Source of the DNA: DATFYM01 sp035315065
Lineage (GTDB): Bacteria; Acidobacteriota; Terriglobia; UBA7540
Direction: 5' to 3'
Length of the DNA: 64,000 nucleotides
Assembly: GCA_035315065.1 (NCBI GenBank)
Contig: DATFYM010000166.1
Span: forward strand, 16,488 to 80,487
Shown: positions 19,932-28,956 of the stretch, one piece after another
How the letters are laid out: each line of letters starts with the position of its first letter
Numbering within the stretch: position 1 is the stretch's first letter
The notes under the pieces: model-generated
Databases searched by the model: none
What the model was told of the DNA's origin: nothing
Seen by the model: only the letters and a program-made list of their open reading frames with translations
Translations under genes and position numbers: made by a program

Positions 19932-20007
19932 AAAAGAGCCAATAGTCGAAAGTGGAAGCTGTCTTGACTCTTGACTCTCAACTTTCGACTCTCGACTCTC
20001 TTTTGCC
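19932..20007. repeat. Hairpin cassette of GTCGAAA/GACTCTT words
   Basis: Left AAAAGAGCCAATAGTCGAAAG (19933-19953) is matched by right CTTTCGACTCTCGACTCTC and TTTTG (19982-20004). It lies between the start of rpiB and the start of the thioredoxin-fold gene. A direct AATTACGCAGATT-type repeat precedes it. Confidence 0.6.
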
Positions 20008-20077
20008 TTTCGACTTTGACCCACTTCTCTTACAATACAAATCTGCGCTTAATTTTGTAGGGTAGGAGGAGTGGAGC

Positions 20078-20552
20078 ATGAAAAGCCAAGGAACTCGGGC
20101 CGTGCTGGCGCTCATACTGGCCTTGCCGACGGCGCTCGGTGCCGCCGACAACCTGGTGCTGAATCCGGACCTCGATTACTCGGATCATAACAAGAAGCAG
20201 GGCCCGCTGATCACCGGAAACAACATGGAGGATGGTCTCGCCAAGGGGGTTCCGAACTACATCTTCTTCTATGGCGAGAAGTGTTACAACTCCAAGCGGC
20301 AAGCGCGGCTGACGGTCCACATGTATGAGAAGTACAAGAATCGCGTCCACTTTGTGATTGTGGACCTCAACAAGCTGTCATCGCCCGAGCAGAGGCTGCT
20401 GCGGAACCGGTACTTCGTGGGCTGGATTCCTCACACCACCATCCTTGACAAGCAGGGGCACGTGGTGTTCGATTACACCGGCGACACGGTGGACGGTATC
20501 GTGGACGGCTGGCTTGCTTACACCCTCCGCCAGGACGGCGCCCAAGGAAAGT

Positions 20553-20554
<2 letters not shown>
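20078..20554 (+). CDS. Secreted thioredoxin-fold protein with a single active-site-like Cys
   Basis: 158 residues. A signal peptide (AVLALILALPTALGAA) is followed by a thioredoxin-like fold: PNYIFFYGEKCYNSKRQARL, VHFVIVDLNKLSSPEQRLLR, VGWIPHTTILDKQGHVVFDY. The CxxC position reads KCYNSK, so only the first Cys remains and ordinary dithiol chemistry is unlikely. The conserved cis-Pro region (WIPHTT) is kept. AGGAGGAG precedes the ATG. Function unknown. Confidence 0.85.
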
Positions 20555-20668
<114 letters not shown>

Positions 20669-20675
20669 GAAGAAT

Positions 20676-22115
20676 ATGTCTGAACAGAAACTTCCAACGC
20701 GCTCGGAAGACTATTCCGAGTGGTACAACCAAGTCGTGCTGCGGGCCGAGCTCGCGGACTACGCACCGGTTCGCGGCTGCATGATTGTGCGGCCCTACGG
20801 CTGGGCGCTGTGGGAGAACATCACCGCAGCGCTCGACCGGCGCTTCAAAGCCACCGGCCACGTGAACGCGGCTTTTCCTCTCCTGATTCCGCGCAGCTTC
20901 ATCGAGAAGGAAAAGTCGCACGTGGCGGGATTCTCGCCGGAGCTGGCAGTGGTGACGCACGGAGGCGGGGAAGAGCTCGAGGAGCCGCTCGTGGTCCGGC
21001 CCACTTCGGAGACCATCATTGGCTACGCCTACTCCAAGTGGATCCAGTCCTATCGCGACTTGCCGGTGCTGATCAACCAGTGGAACAGCGTGGTGCGCTG
21101 GGAACTGCGCACCAAGCTCTTCCTGCGCACGCTGGAGTTTTACTGGCAGGAGGGCCACACGGCTCACGCCACCCTCGAAGAAGCCGAGGCCGAAACCAGC
21201 CAGATGCTCGCGATCTACGCCGACTTTGCAGTACGCGAAGCGGCGATTCCGGTGATCCCGGGGCGCAAGTCCATCTCTGAGCGCTTCGCCGGCGCCGATC
21301 AGACCTACTCCATCGAAGCCATGATGGGCGATGGCAAGGCGTTGCAATCCGGGACATCGCACAATTTGGGCCAGAACTTTGCCAAGGCCTTCGAAATCCG
21401 CTACCTCGACCGGAACGGCGTTTTGCAGCATTGCTGGACCACATCCTGGGGACTGTCGACGCGATTCGTCGGCGCCATCATCATGGTGCACGGCGACGAC
21501 CAGGGATTGATTCTGCCGCCGCGCCTGGCGCCGTTCCAGTTGGTGATCGTCCCCATCTTCAAGAACGACGAAGAGAAGGCCGCGGTCCTGGCCAACGCGC
21601 AGAAGGTTCGAGCCGAACTGGTGGACGCCGGCATTCGCGTAAAGATGGACGAGCGTGAGGGAATGAGCCCCGGTTTCAAGTTCAATGACTGGGAGATGCG
21701 CGGCGTGCCGCTGCGTCTCGAGCTCGGCCCCAAGGATGTGGCCAAGGGATCAGTGGTGCTGGCGCGCCGCGACCGTCCTGGCCGGGAAGGGAAGTCCTTT
21801 GTTCCCCAGGCCGGGATCGCCGGCGCGGTGGCCGGGAAGCTGGAGGAGATCCAGAAGTCGCTCTTTGACCGGGCGCTCGAATTCCGTAAGGCCAACACGG
21901 CGGAGCCCGACGACTACGAGGAATTCAAGCAAGCGGTGGAGAAGGGGTTCGCCCTCTCGTGGTGGTGCGGCAGCGGGGCCTGTGAAGAAAAGATCAAGGA
22001 AGAGACCAAAGCCACCATGCGGTGCATCCCTCTCGATCAGCCGGGCGGGTCCGGCCAATGCGTCTACTGCGGCCAGCCGGCCAAAGAAAAGGGAATCTTT
22101 GCTCGGGCGTACTAA
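20676..22115 (+). CDS. proS: Prolyl-tRNA synthetase, archaeal/eukaryotic-type
   Basis: 479 residues. Charges tRNA-Pro. The short form without the bacterial editing insertion is clear: class II core with VRPTSETIIGYAYSKWIQSY, WRT-like VVRWELRTKLFLRTLEFYWQ, TSHNLGQNFAKAFEIRYLD, an anticodon-binding domain (DEREGMSPGFKFNDWEMRGV), and the C-terminal zinc-binding part (WWCGSGACEEKIKEET, CVYCGQPAKEKGIFARAY). This type is common in several bacterial phyla. The start lies directly behind a hairpin cassette. Confidence 0.98.
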   Translation: MSEQKLPTRSEDYSEWYNQVVLRAELADYAPVRGCMIVRPYGWALWENITAALDRRFKATGHVNAAFPLLIPRSFIEKEKSHVAGFSPELAVVTHGGGEELEEPLVVRPTSETIIGYAYSKWIQSYRDLPVLINQWNSVVRWELRTKLFLRTLEFYWQEGHTAHATLEEAEAETSQMLAIYADFAVREAAIPVIPGRKSISERFAGADQTYSIEAMMGDGKALQSGTSHNLGQNFAKAFEIRYLDRNGVLQHCWTTSWGLSTRFVGAIIMVHGDDQGLILPPRLAPFQLVIVPIFKNDEEKAAVLANAQKVRAELVDAGIRVKMDEREGMSPGFKFNDWEMRGVPLRLELGPKDVAKGSVVLARRDRPGREGKSFVPQAGIAGAVAGKLEEIQKSLFDRALEFRKANTAEPDDYEEFKQAVEKGFALSWWCGSGACEEKIKEETKATMRCIPLDQPGGSGQCVYCGQPAKEKGIFARAY

Positions 22116-22205
22116 GAAGTGGCGAGTGGCTAGTGGTTAGTGGCTAGAAGCAAAGACCGAACGCGTTCTTGCTTGTCACTAGCCACTAACCACTAGCCAC
22201 TTCTT
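22115..22205. repeat. Hairpin cassette of GTGGCTA/GTGGTTA words
   Basis: Left GAAGTGGCGAGTGGCTAGTG then GTTAGTGGCTAG (22117-22147), right CTAGCCACTAACCACTAGCC then ACTTCTT (22179-22205). It begins at the proS stop. The same word family reappears at 43288-43660. Confidence 0.8.
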
Positions 22206-22318
22206 GAGAGCGCTCGACAAAGTAAATTCTGGGTGTTAAGCTGGATTCAGGTGGACAGAGTTTTGGGGGGCGGCATCATCTTCGCTGACGACTCTGTTTC
22301 GGCGCAGGGGGCTCAGTC

Positions 22319-22684
22319 ATGCGAGCATCCGAATCCGGCCAGTCGCAGTTGAGAGGTATCCTGACCCTGGCGGCGGTCGCGGTGTTGATTTACGTGGCCG
22401 TCCGAACAGTTCCCATCTACGTCGACAATTACGAATTGGAAGACTATATACGTCAGCTTGCGATTCAGGCTACTGTGGCGCGTTCCGCCGCGGCGGACAT
22501 TCAGCAAAAAGTGCTGGCGCAAGCCTTGGATCTCCACCTTCCCGTCTCCGCCGACCAGATCAAGGTGGAGTCGCTCGAGGGCAATGTCAAGATTGAGATC
22601 GACTACACGGTTCCGGTAGACCTTCGGGTTTACACCTTGGTGCTTCATTTCCGGCCATCAACTTCGAATCGGGCGTTAACATAA
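22319..22684 (+). CDS. Small single-pass membrane protein, DUF4845-like
   Basis: 121 residues. One N-terminal membrane segment (RGILTLAAVAVLIYVAVRTV) is followed by an extracytoplasmic part (YELEDYIRQLAIQATVARSA, then DQIKVESLEGNVKIEIDYTV). The layout (one TM, then a YVDNYELEDYIR region and a Val-rich strand) resembles DUF4845. It sits 3 bp before the penicillin-binding protein gene, suggesting a shared transcript. GGGGG 8 bases upstream may serve as ribosome site. Confidence 0.7.
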   Translation: MRASESGQSQLRGILTLAAVAVLIYVAVRTVPIYVDNYELEDYIRQLAIQATVARSAAADIQQKVLAQALDLHLPVSADQIKVESLEGNVKIEIDYTVPVDLRVYTLVLHFRPSTSNRALT

Positions 22685-22687
22685 ACC

Positions 22688-25339
22688 GTGCCTCCTCAGC
22701 GTCGACCCGAAACCCGCGGCCGTTTGCGATCTCTCCCGGGACGCTCGCTGGGATTGTTTCGTCGCCTCAAGCCTTACCAGAGGGGTCTGATCCTCGCGGC
22801 GTTGCTGTTGGTGATCGTTGGCGCCGGCGTCTTCACCTGTGCCTACGTGAAGTTTAGCCGGGAGGTCGATGCGCGTTTGGGCGGGACGATCTTTAACAAC
22901 GCCTCCACCGTTTTTGCCAGCCCCACGCCGATCCGCGAAGGCGAGCCGGTGTCCGCTGCCGCGGTCGTAGCGCACTTGCGCAAAGCTCTCTATTCCGAGG
23001 GCGAGCCCAAGGGCGCGGGCAGTTCGACTTACGGGACCTACCGGCTTAAGGGCAGACGCCTGGAAATCCACCCCGGCCTGGACTCTTACTTCCACGGTGG
23101 ACCGGTGGAGCAGGGCCCCGTGACGATCGAGTTCACTGGCAACCGCGTTGCCTCCATCAATTCCCTCGATAACCCAGCGACGAAGCCCGATCGCATCCTG
23201 CTGGAACCGGAAGCCGTTACCACCCTGTTCGACCAAAGCCGCACCAAGCGGCGGTTGGTGCGCTACGGGGACCTGCCGCCGGATCTCGTCAATGCCGTCC
23301 TCGCCGCCGAGGACCACCGATTTTTCTCACACCACGGGGTGAGCCTGTGGCGCATATTCGGAGCGGCGGTGGCCGATATCCGTGCGGACGAGCGCGCGCA
23401 GGGCGGCAGCACGCTCACTATGCAATTGGCGCGCAACTTTTTCCTTACCCGCCGCCGCACCTTCCGGCGCAAGGCGGAAGAGGTCTTCCTGGCCTTGCTG
23501 TTGGAGCAGCGCCTCAGCAAGCAGGAGATCTTCGAGCTTTACGCCAACCAAGTCTATCTTGGCCAGCGGGGCAGTTTCTCCATCAACGGGCTGGGTGAGG
23601 CCGCCGACGCTTATTTTGGCAAGGACGTCAAGAGCCTCACGCTGCCTGAGGACGCGCTGCTGGCGGGGATCATCCGCGGTCCGAACCTTTACTCACCTTA
23701 CCGGGCCTCGGAGAGGGCTATCGAGCGGCGCGACTACGTCCTGCACCGGATGGAAGAGGACGGATTCATTACTCCGGCGCAGGCGACGGCAGCGATCCAG
23801 ACCCCGTTGCACGTGGCGGCGCGGAACCTGGAGGGCAGCCAGGCGCCGTACTTCGTCGACATGCTCAAGGACCAATTGCTGACGCAATTCTCGGAGCACG
23901 ACCTGGTCTCGCAACGGTACCGCATCTACACGACGCTCGACCTCGACACGCAGCGCGCCGCCTCCGACGCCGTCCGCGACGGGATGGCGGAAGTGGACCC
24001 CTTGGTGCACGCGCGCAAGCGGAAGAATGTGCCGCCCGAGGACCCCGGCCAACCCCAGGTGGCCCTGCTTGCGCTCGACCCCCACACCGGCGAGGTAAGG
24101 GCAATGGTGGGCGGCCGGAACTACGCCGACAGCCAGTTGAATCACGTGTTGGCCCGTCGCCAACCCGGATCCTCCTTCAAACCCTTTGTTTATGCGGCGG
24201 CCCTGAGCACGGCAGTGAATGGGGGCCAGCCCGTCATCACTCCCGCCACCATCCTTCAGGATGAGCCCACCACGTTCGAGTACGAGGAAAAGACCTACGA
24301 GCCGCGCAATTACAAGGAAGAGTACTACGGCGCCGTGACGATGCGTGAGGCGCTGATGCATTCTCTCAACGCGGCCACCGTGAGCCTGGGAGAGATGGTG
24401 GGCTACGATAAGGTGCGGGACTTGGCCGTGGCGGCGGGTATTAATCGGGATTTGCTGGCCACCCCGGCCATCGCCCTCGGCGCCTACGTGGCCACACCCC
24501 TTGAGATTGCGGGTGCCTACACCATCTTTGCCAACGACGGGCAGTACGTGGCGCCGAGGCTGATCGTCGAGGTGCGCGACGCCTCGGGCCGCGTGCTGCT
24601 GCGCACTCCGGAGGAAAGGCGCCAGGTGCTCGACCCGCGCGTCTCCTACCTGATGGTCAACCTGATGGCGAGCGTGATCAATAACGGCACCGCTTACGGC
24701 GTCCGCAGCCGCGGATTTACACTCCCGGCGGCGGGCAAGACCGGTACTTCGCACGATGCCTGGTTTGCCGGGTTCACCTCCAACCTGCTGGCGGTGGTCT
24801 GGGTTGGTTATGATGACGACCGCGACATCAGGCTTTCGGGCGCCCAGGCGGCGTTGCCCGTCTGGACTGACTTCATGAAAGCCGCCACGGACGAGCCGCA
24901 GTATCGCGACGCGCAGGACTTCGCCATGCCCCCGGGAATCGTGACGGCGACGGTCGACCTGCACACCAACCCAGGCACCATGGGCGACTCGGTGGTGACC
25001 CGGACCGAATACTTCATTGAAGGAACCGAGCCCCAGCCCGCGTCGGGAGGCGTGGCCGGAGTTATCAGTAAGATCTTCCACCTCGGCAAGTCGCCGGACC
25101 CACCCGCCGCAGTGGCGCTGCCGGAGGTAGCGTCGAAAGCGCCTCACCCCGCTGCCCCCGCGCGGAACGCGAAGCCGGCGGCTCTCGCAGGAGTCACGGG
25201 CGGCGATAACAGCGCGGCGGCTCCTGATCCCAAGACTGTTCCGAAGCCGCCAGCCAAGAAGGGAGCTTTCCGAAAGTTCCTTTCCATCTTTAAGGGGGGC
25301 GATCACAAGAAGCAGCCGGCGGAAAGCAGTCAACAGTAA
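22688..25339 (+). CDS. Bifunctional penicillin-binding protein (class A) with UB2H domain
   Basis: 883 residues from GTG 22688. Order: a basic cytoplasmic N-terminus, one membrane helix (GLILAALLLVIVGAGVFTCA), a UB2H-like domain (about 75-160, VSAAAVVAHLRKALYSEGEP), a GT51 glycosyltransferase (catalytic Glu about 208 in AAEDHRFFSHHG; GGSTLTMQLARNFFLT), then a transpeptidase with SSFK (Ser about 495), SLN (MHSLNAATVSLGE) and KTGTS (Lys about 684). The UB2H domain places it with E. coli PBP1b rather than PBP1a. It polymerises and cross-links peptidoglycan. The C-terminal 100 residues are Pro/Ala/Lys-rich linker. Confidence 0.96.
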   Translation: MPPQRRPETRGRLRSLPGRSLGLFRRLKPYQRGLILAALLLVIVGAGVFTCAYVKFSREVDARLGGTIFNNASTVFASPTPIREGEPVSAAAVVAHLRKALYSEGEPKGAGSSTYGTYRLKGRRLEIHPGLDSYFHGGPVEQGPVTIEFTGNRVASINSLDNPATKPDRILLEPEAVTTLFDQSRTKRRLVRYGDLPPDLVNAVLAAEDHRFFSHHGVSLWRIFGAAVADIRADERAQGGSTLTMQLARNFFLTRRRTFRRKAEEVFLALLLEQRLSKQEIFELYANQVYLGQRGSFSINGLGEAADAYFGKDVKSLTLPEDALLAGIIRGPNLYSPYRASERAIERRDYVLHRMEEDGFITPAQATAAIQTPLHVAARNLEGSQAPYFVDMLKDQLLTQFSEHDLVSQRYRIYTTLDLDTQRAASDAVRDGMAEVDPLVHARKRKNVPPEDPGQPQVALLALDPHTGEVRAMVGGRNYADSQLNHVLARRQPGSSFKPFVYAAALSTAVNGGQPVITPATILQDEPTTFEYEEKTYEPRNYKEEYYGAVTMREALMHSLNAATVSLGEMVGYDKVRDLAVAAGINRDLLATPAIALGAYVATPLEIAGAYTIFANDGQYVAPRLIVEVRDASGRVLLRTPEERRQVLDPRVSYLMVNLMASVINNGTAYGVRSRGFTLPAAGKTGTSHDAWFAGFTSNLLAVVWVGYDDDRDIRLSGAQAALPVWTDFMKAATDEPQYRDAQDFAMPPGIVTATVDLHTNPGTMGDSVVTRTEYFIEGTEPQPASGGVAGVISKIFHLGKSPDPPAAVALPEVASKAPHPAAPARNAKPAALAGVTGGDNSAAAPDPKTVPKPPAKKGAFRKFLSIFKGGDHKKQPAESSQQ

Positions 25340-25391
25340 AGCAGTCGGCAGTAGGCAGTAAGCAGTAAGCAGAAGGCAGTCGGCAGAAGGG
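25339..25391. repeat. Single-arm tract of GGCAGTA words
   Basis: About seven copies of GCAGTCGGCAGTAGGCAGTA-type words follow the PBP stop, without a complementary arm nearby. It is the same word family as at 5162-5330. Confidence 0.6.
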
Positions 25392-25653
25392 AGCGTGTAG
25401 TAGGCCGTCGGAAGCTACGGAGCGGCGAAAGGGCTTAGCCCAAGGGCGTAAGAGGCTATGACAGAATTACTGGAGATTTTCCGCTAATATTGATAGGAGA
25501 GCGCGAATGCTTTCTCCTAACGGCAGCCGGCAAAGAAGTTAGCAGGCATCATGACTGGTGAGTGGTGAAGGGTTGTGAAGGGTAAAAGGTGAATAGTGAG
25601 AGCAGGAATGGTATCTGACCTTTACCCTTCAGATTATAAAAAGGGGGTTAACC
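25392..25653. other. Intergenic leader with a GAAGGGTAAAAGG hairpin
   Basis: No gene is visible. A stem TGAAGGGTAAAAGGT (about 25574-25590) pairs with ACCTTTACCCTTCA (about 25618-25631), close to the ATG of the TPR gene. It is a short cassette of the same plan. Upstream lies GGCGAAAGGGCTTAGCCCAAGG, another small hairpin. Confidence 0.5.
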
Positions 25654-26517
25654 ATGACCACGACGAACGGTATCAGATTGACGACGATGGTGGTTGGGGG
25701 TCTTGTCGGCATCGTCGGCTTGGCCTTCCCCGGCGGAGTTCGAGGTGTTTCAGCTCCGCACGCGTCGAGCGCCCGGGCCGCCTTGCCATCACTCCATGAT
25801 CAGTCTTCCAGTACGACACCGGCATTGGACACTCCGCAGACGAAGCGTGCGGCGCCCATTTCCGCTGAAGGCCGTGCCGATATCTTCATGGCGCGCAAGT
25901 CCTACGCGGATGCCGTCGACTACTACGTCCGCGCCTTGCGTCAAGCCGGAACCTCAAATGCAGTTGTTTGGAACAAGTTGGGGATCGCGTACCAGTTTCA
26001 AGTCGACTACCGCGATGCGCGCAAGGCGTATAAGCAAGCGGCCAAGCTGCAGGATGATTACTCCGAGCCCTGGAACAACCTCGGTACCACCTACTTCCTG
26101 CAAGGCAAGTTCCGGTCGTCCGTCAAATACTACATGCACGCGATTGCACTGAATCCGTCCTCCGCGTCGTTCCACATGAACCTGGGGGCTTCTTACACGC
26201 ACATGAAGAAGTATCCCGAGGCCGTGGACCAGTATCGCCAGGCGCTGATCCTTGATCCCAACGTCCTGTCGGCGCACTCAGCCAATGCGCCCTCGATCCA
26301 GGCGCACGGGGCGGACAAGGAGTTCTATTTCTACATGGCCAAAGTCTTTGCCTCGCTGGGCCGGGTGGACGAATCGCTGCGCTACCTGAGACACGCGCTG
26401 GAAGACGGCTTTAAGGATTTCAAGCGGCTCGACGTTGATCCCGATTTCGCGAAAATGAGCCAAGTCCCGGAATACATCGCGCTGCGCAAGAATCCGCCCG
26501 TGGCCATTTCTGATTAG
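25654..26517 (+). CDS. Secreted TPR-repeat protein
   Basis: 287 residues. A signal segment (VVGGLVGIVGLAFPGGVRGV) precedes three to four TPR units (about 75-200: AVVWNKLGIAYQFQVDYRDA; PWNNLGTTYFLQGKFRSSV; FHMNLGASYTHMKKYPEAVD) and a C-terminal segment FYMAKVFASLGRVDESLRYL. TPRs are protein-binding scaffolds; the partner is unknown. A purine-rich run precedes the ATG. It lies downstream of the PBP gene and upstream of another TPR gene. Confidence 0.9.
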   Translation: MTTTNGIRLTTMVVGGLVGIVGLAFPGGVRGVSAPHASSARAALPSLHDQSSSTTPALDTPQTKRAAPISAEGRADIFMARKSYADAVDYYVRALRQAGTSNAVVWNKLGIAYQFQVDYRDARKAYKQAAKLQDDYSEPWNNLGTTYFLQGKFRSSVKYYMHAIALNPSSASFHMNLGASYTHMKKYPEAVDQYRQALILDPNVLSAHSANAPSIQAHGADKEFYFYMAKVFASLGRVDESLRYLRHALEDGFKDFKRLDVDPDFAKMSQVPEYIALRKNPPVAISD

Positions 26518-26540
26518 GAGCGGATCAGACGGACTAGAAA

Positions 26541-26618
26541 GGAGGGAGTAGGGAGTAGGGAATAGGGACCCGCATTCCCGGTTTCTCGCCCTACTCCCTA
26601 CACTCTACTCCCTACTCC
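26541..26618. repeat. Hairpin cassette of GGGAGTA words
   Basis: Left GGAGGGAGTAGGGAGTAGGG (26541-26560), right CCCTACTCCCTACACTCTAC and TCCCTACTCC (26589-26618). Same word as 3259-3361. It lies between two TPR genes on the same strand. Confidence 0.75.
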
Positions 26619-26631
26619 GTGTTCCCGAAGA

Positions 26632-28296
26632 ATGAGGACAAGGCAAGCTTTACTCACAATGGCGGTTCTCGCGTTGCCCGGTTTCGCCTGGGCGCAGGCT
26701 ACGTCGCCGGAGACGCGCACCATCCTCGTATTTCCTTTCGAAAACGGAAGCGGGCGGACAGACCTCGCCTGGATTTCGGAAGGTTTCGCGGACCTCCTGA
26801 GCACGCGCCTGGCGGCTCCGAGCCGCTACGTGTTGGGGCGGGAGGAGCGCGACGCCGCTTGCGAGCAACTGGGTGTCCCGCCGGAGTCGGCGCTGACCCT
26901 GGCCACCGAGTACAAGGTGGCGGAGACGTTAGGCGTGGACTGGGCCGTCGTCGGCAACTTTACAGTGGAGGGCGACCGGCTGACCGCTCACGCCCAACTC
27001 CTGGATGTTCACCACCTCAAGCTCGCCCCAGCGCTGGAGGCCACGGCAGAACTGGACGACTTCGTCGATGTCGATACCAACCTGGCGTGGCGCCTTCTGG
27101 CCACTCACGATCCCAACTTTACTACTGGCAAAGAGGAGGACTTTACGCGCCGCTTCGCGCCCGTCCGCCTCGACGCGTTTGAGAACTACATCCGCGGCAC
27201 CTTGACAACCGACGCGGCAGCGCGCGTGAAATTCCTGCGCGAGGCGGACCGGCTGGACCCGGCAAACCACCGGGCTGCATTCCAACTTGGCGAGTGGTAC
27301 TTCGACCAAAAGGACTATGCGGAGTCGGAAAAATGGCTCGCCCGGCTGGTTGCGGGTGATGGAGATTACCTCGAATCCCTCTTTCTCAGGGGTGTCGACG
27401 CCTATTTTCTCGGGCACGAAGCGGCCGCCGAGAAGGACTTCGCCACGCTCGCACAGCAGATCCCGCTGAACGAGGTGGTGAATAACGTTGGGGTGCTGAC
27501 GGAGCGGCGAGGGCGCCACGAAGAAGCCCTCCAGAACTTCCAACGCGCCGCGCAGGCCGATCCCTCCGACCCGGACTTCGCGTTCAACGCTGCGGTTTGC
27601 CTGTGGTATCTGAAGCGTTACAGCGAGGCGGCAAAATACCTGGGCCAGGCGCTGAGTCTGAACGACGACCACGAGGCGGCTCACGGGCTGCTGGCGCTGG
27701 TGGACCGGAAGCTGGGCGATTCAGCCGGAGAACGCCGCGAGCAGCAATGGCTGGCCCAGCACGAAGTTGGCTCTGAATCACAAGGGGCTGGGGCCCCGGC
27801 GTCGGACATCGTGCCGCAGACCCGATTGAAAAAGCACTACGACGGACGCGCTTTCGGTTTGCTGGCGCTCGCCGTACGCAATGCCCTCGAGGCCCACCTC
27901 TCCACCCTGCCGCCGACAGAGCATGCTGAGGTCCACTTGACCGAGGGACAGAAGTTTCTTAATGAGAACCGGTTGGCTGAGGCGGAGCGGGAATTGGCGG
28001 AGGCAATTTCGCTGGCTCCGGACTCGAGCGTCGCCCACCTCACGCTGGGCGAGGTCTACGAGCTGGAAAACCGGCACCGCGATGCGGCGTCGGAGCTGGA
28101 GACCTCCCTTCAGATCAAGAATGATCTCACCGCGCATGTGTGGCTGGCACGGGTTGACTTGGCTCTTAACCAGACCGAGGCGGCGCGCCGGGAGAGCCAG
28201 GCGGCGCTGGATCTCGATCCTCACAATCGCTACGCGGAACGCGTGATGGAACAGGTCCGCGGGCGCGAGACGGGAAAAAAGCACGAGGCGGATTAG
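26632..28296 (+). CDS. TPR protein with N-terminal FlgO/TolB-N-like domain
   Basis: 554 residues. A signal peptide (ALLTMAVLALPGFAWAQA) precedes an N-terminal nucleoside-fold domain (TILVFPFENGSGRTDLAWIS, EGFADLLSTRLA, VDWAVVGNFTVEGDRLTA) like FlgO/CsgG/TolB-N proteins. TPRs follow from about 200 onward (LGEWYFDQKDYAESEKWLAR; NNVGVLTERRGRHEEALQNF; LTEGQKFLNENRLAEAEREL). An envelope scaffold is likely; the partner is unknown. Only weak ribosome-binding sequence precedes ATG 26632. Confidence 0.87.
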   Translation: MRTRQALLTMAVLALPGFAWAQATSPETRTILVFPFENGSGRTDLAWISEGFADLLSTRLAAPSRYVLGREERDAACEQLGVPPESALTLATEYKVAETLGVDWAVVGNFTVEGDRLTAHAQLLDVHHLKLAPALEATAELDDFVDVDTNLAWRLLATHDPNFTTGKEEDFTRRFAPVRLDAFENYIRGTLTTDAAARVKFLREADRLDPANHRAAFQLGEWYFDQKDYAESEKWLARLVAGDGDYLESLFLRGVDAYFLGHEAAAEKDFATLAQQIPLNEVVNNVGVLTERRGRHEEALQNFQRAAQADPSDPDFAFNAAVCLWYLKRYSEAAKYLGQALSLNDDHEAAHGLLALVDRKLGDSAGERREQQWLAQHEVGSESQGAGAPASDIVPQTRLKKHYDGRAFGLLALAVRNALEAHLSTLPPTEHAEVHLTEGQKFLNENRLAEAERELAEAISLAPDSSVAHLTLGEVYELENRHRDAASELETSLQIKNDLTAHVWLARVDLALNQTEAARRESQAALDLDPHNRYAERVMEQVRGRETGKKHEAD

Positions 28297-28302
28297 GAGG
28301 CC

Positions 28303-28371
28303 AGAAGGCGGTCGACGGTAGGCAGCAGGCAGAAGGCAGAAGGCAGAAGGCAGAAGGCAGTCGGCAGAAGG
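28303..28371. repeat. Single-arm tract of GGCAGAA words
   Basis: Eight or so copies of GGCAGAAGGCAG follow the stop of the TPR gene, with no complementary arm before the next element. The stretch from 28379 to 28578 beyond it has no gene. Confidence 0.6.
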
Positions 28372-28578
28372 GGTGGAGAGCGTAGCGAGCCGGGGTCATT
28401 AATTCGCCGAACCCGTGGTGAGGAATCCGGGTTAAACGAGGGTTAGCTGAGAATTGAAGACCGATAGATAGTGGATCTGAAATTGGAGACGTAACAGGTG
28501 ACAGTACGCTGTCGGCGGAAGGAAAGCGGTTGGGGCACAACAACCTGATGGCTGACGGCTGAAAGCTGAGGGCTTTTT

Positions 28579-28649
28579 AAAAAACGAAGCCACCGATTTG
28601 ACTGAAAACAAAGGATCGGCTCCTCACTGGATCAGGAACGAAGCCACCG
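28579..28649 (+). repeat. 71-bp AACGAAGCCACCG unit, copy 1
   Basis: The unit starts with AAAAAACGAAGCCACCG and ends with AGGAACGAAGCCACCG, so it carries a direct repeat at each end. Between them CCGATTTG and CAAAGGATCGG can pair. Copies of exactly the same length lie at 28781, 52250 and 52565. Confidence 0.8.
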
Positions 28650-28662
28650 TTTTGGGGGGAAG

Positions 28663-28750
28663 CAGAGTTGAAGGTCGAAGGTTGAAGAAGTCCCGGGCCC
28701 GAAGGCCTGCTCTTGACTGTTCGACGTTGAACCTTCGACTGTTCGACTTC
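28663..28750. repeat. Hairpin cassette of GTTGAAGGTCGAAG words
   Basis: Left GAGTTGAAGGTCGAAGGTTG (28666-28685), right TTCGACGTTGAACCTTCGAC and TGTTCGAC (28721-28748). It sits between the two 71-bp units. Confidence 0.65.
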
Positions 28751-28780
28751 TTCCTGATGGCTGGAAGCTGAGAGCTTTTG

Positions 28781-28851
28781 AAAAAACGAAGCCACCGATT
28801 TGATTGATAACAAAGGATCGGTCCTTGGCGGGATCAGGAACGAAGCCACCG
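28781..28851 (+). repeat. 71-bp AACGAAGCCACCG unit, copy 2
   Basis: Same termini and internal CCGATTTG...AAGGATCGG pairing as copy 1, with a few substitutions (GATTGATAACAAAGG). Same strand as copy 1; it ends about 105 bases before the NfeD-family start. Confidence 0.8.
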
Positions 28852-28956
28852 TTGGGGCAGAAGGCCGAAAGAACTAACGAGGGCGGAGTTCGCATTCTCG
28901 AGTTTCGAGTTCTAAGCTGCGAGTCGACGGCAAGCGACATCGAAAGGAAGCGCAAG

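Noticed and set aside
23693..25333. Minus-strand frame of 546 codons opposite the PBP gene
   Set aside because: The plus-strand PBP has all catalytic motifs; the antisense frame shows only reverse-codon composition.
28804..28956. Upstream extension of the NfeD gene
   Set aside because: It begins inside the 71-bp unit and encodes no signal; ATG 28957 has a ribosome site and gives a normal N-terminus.
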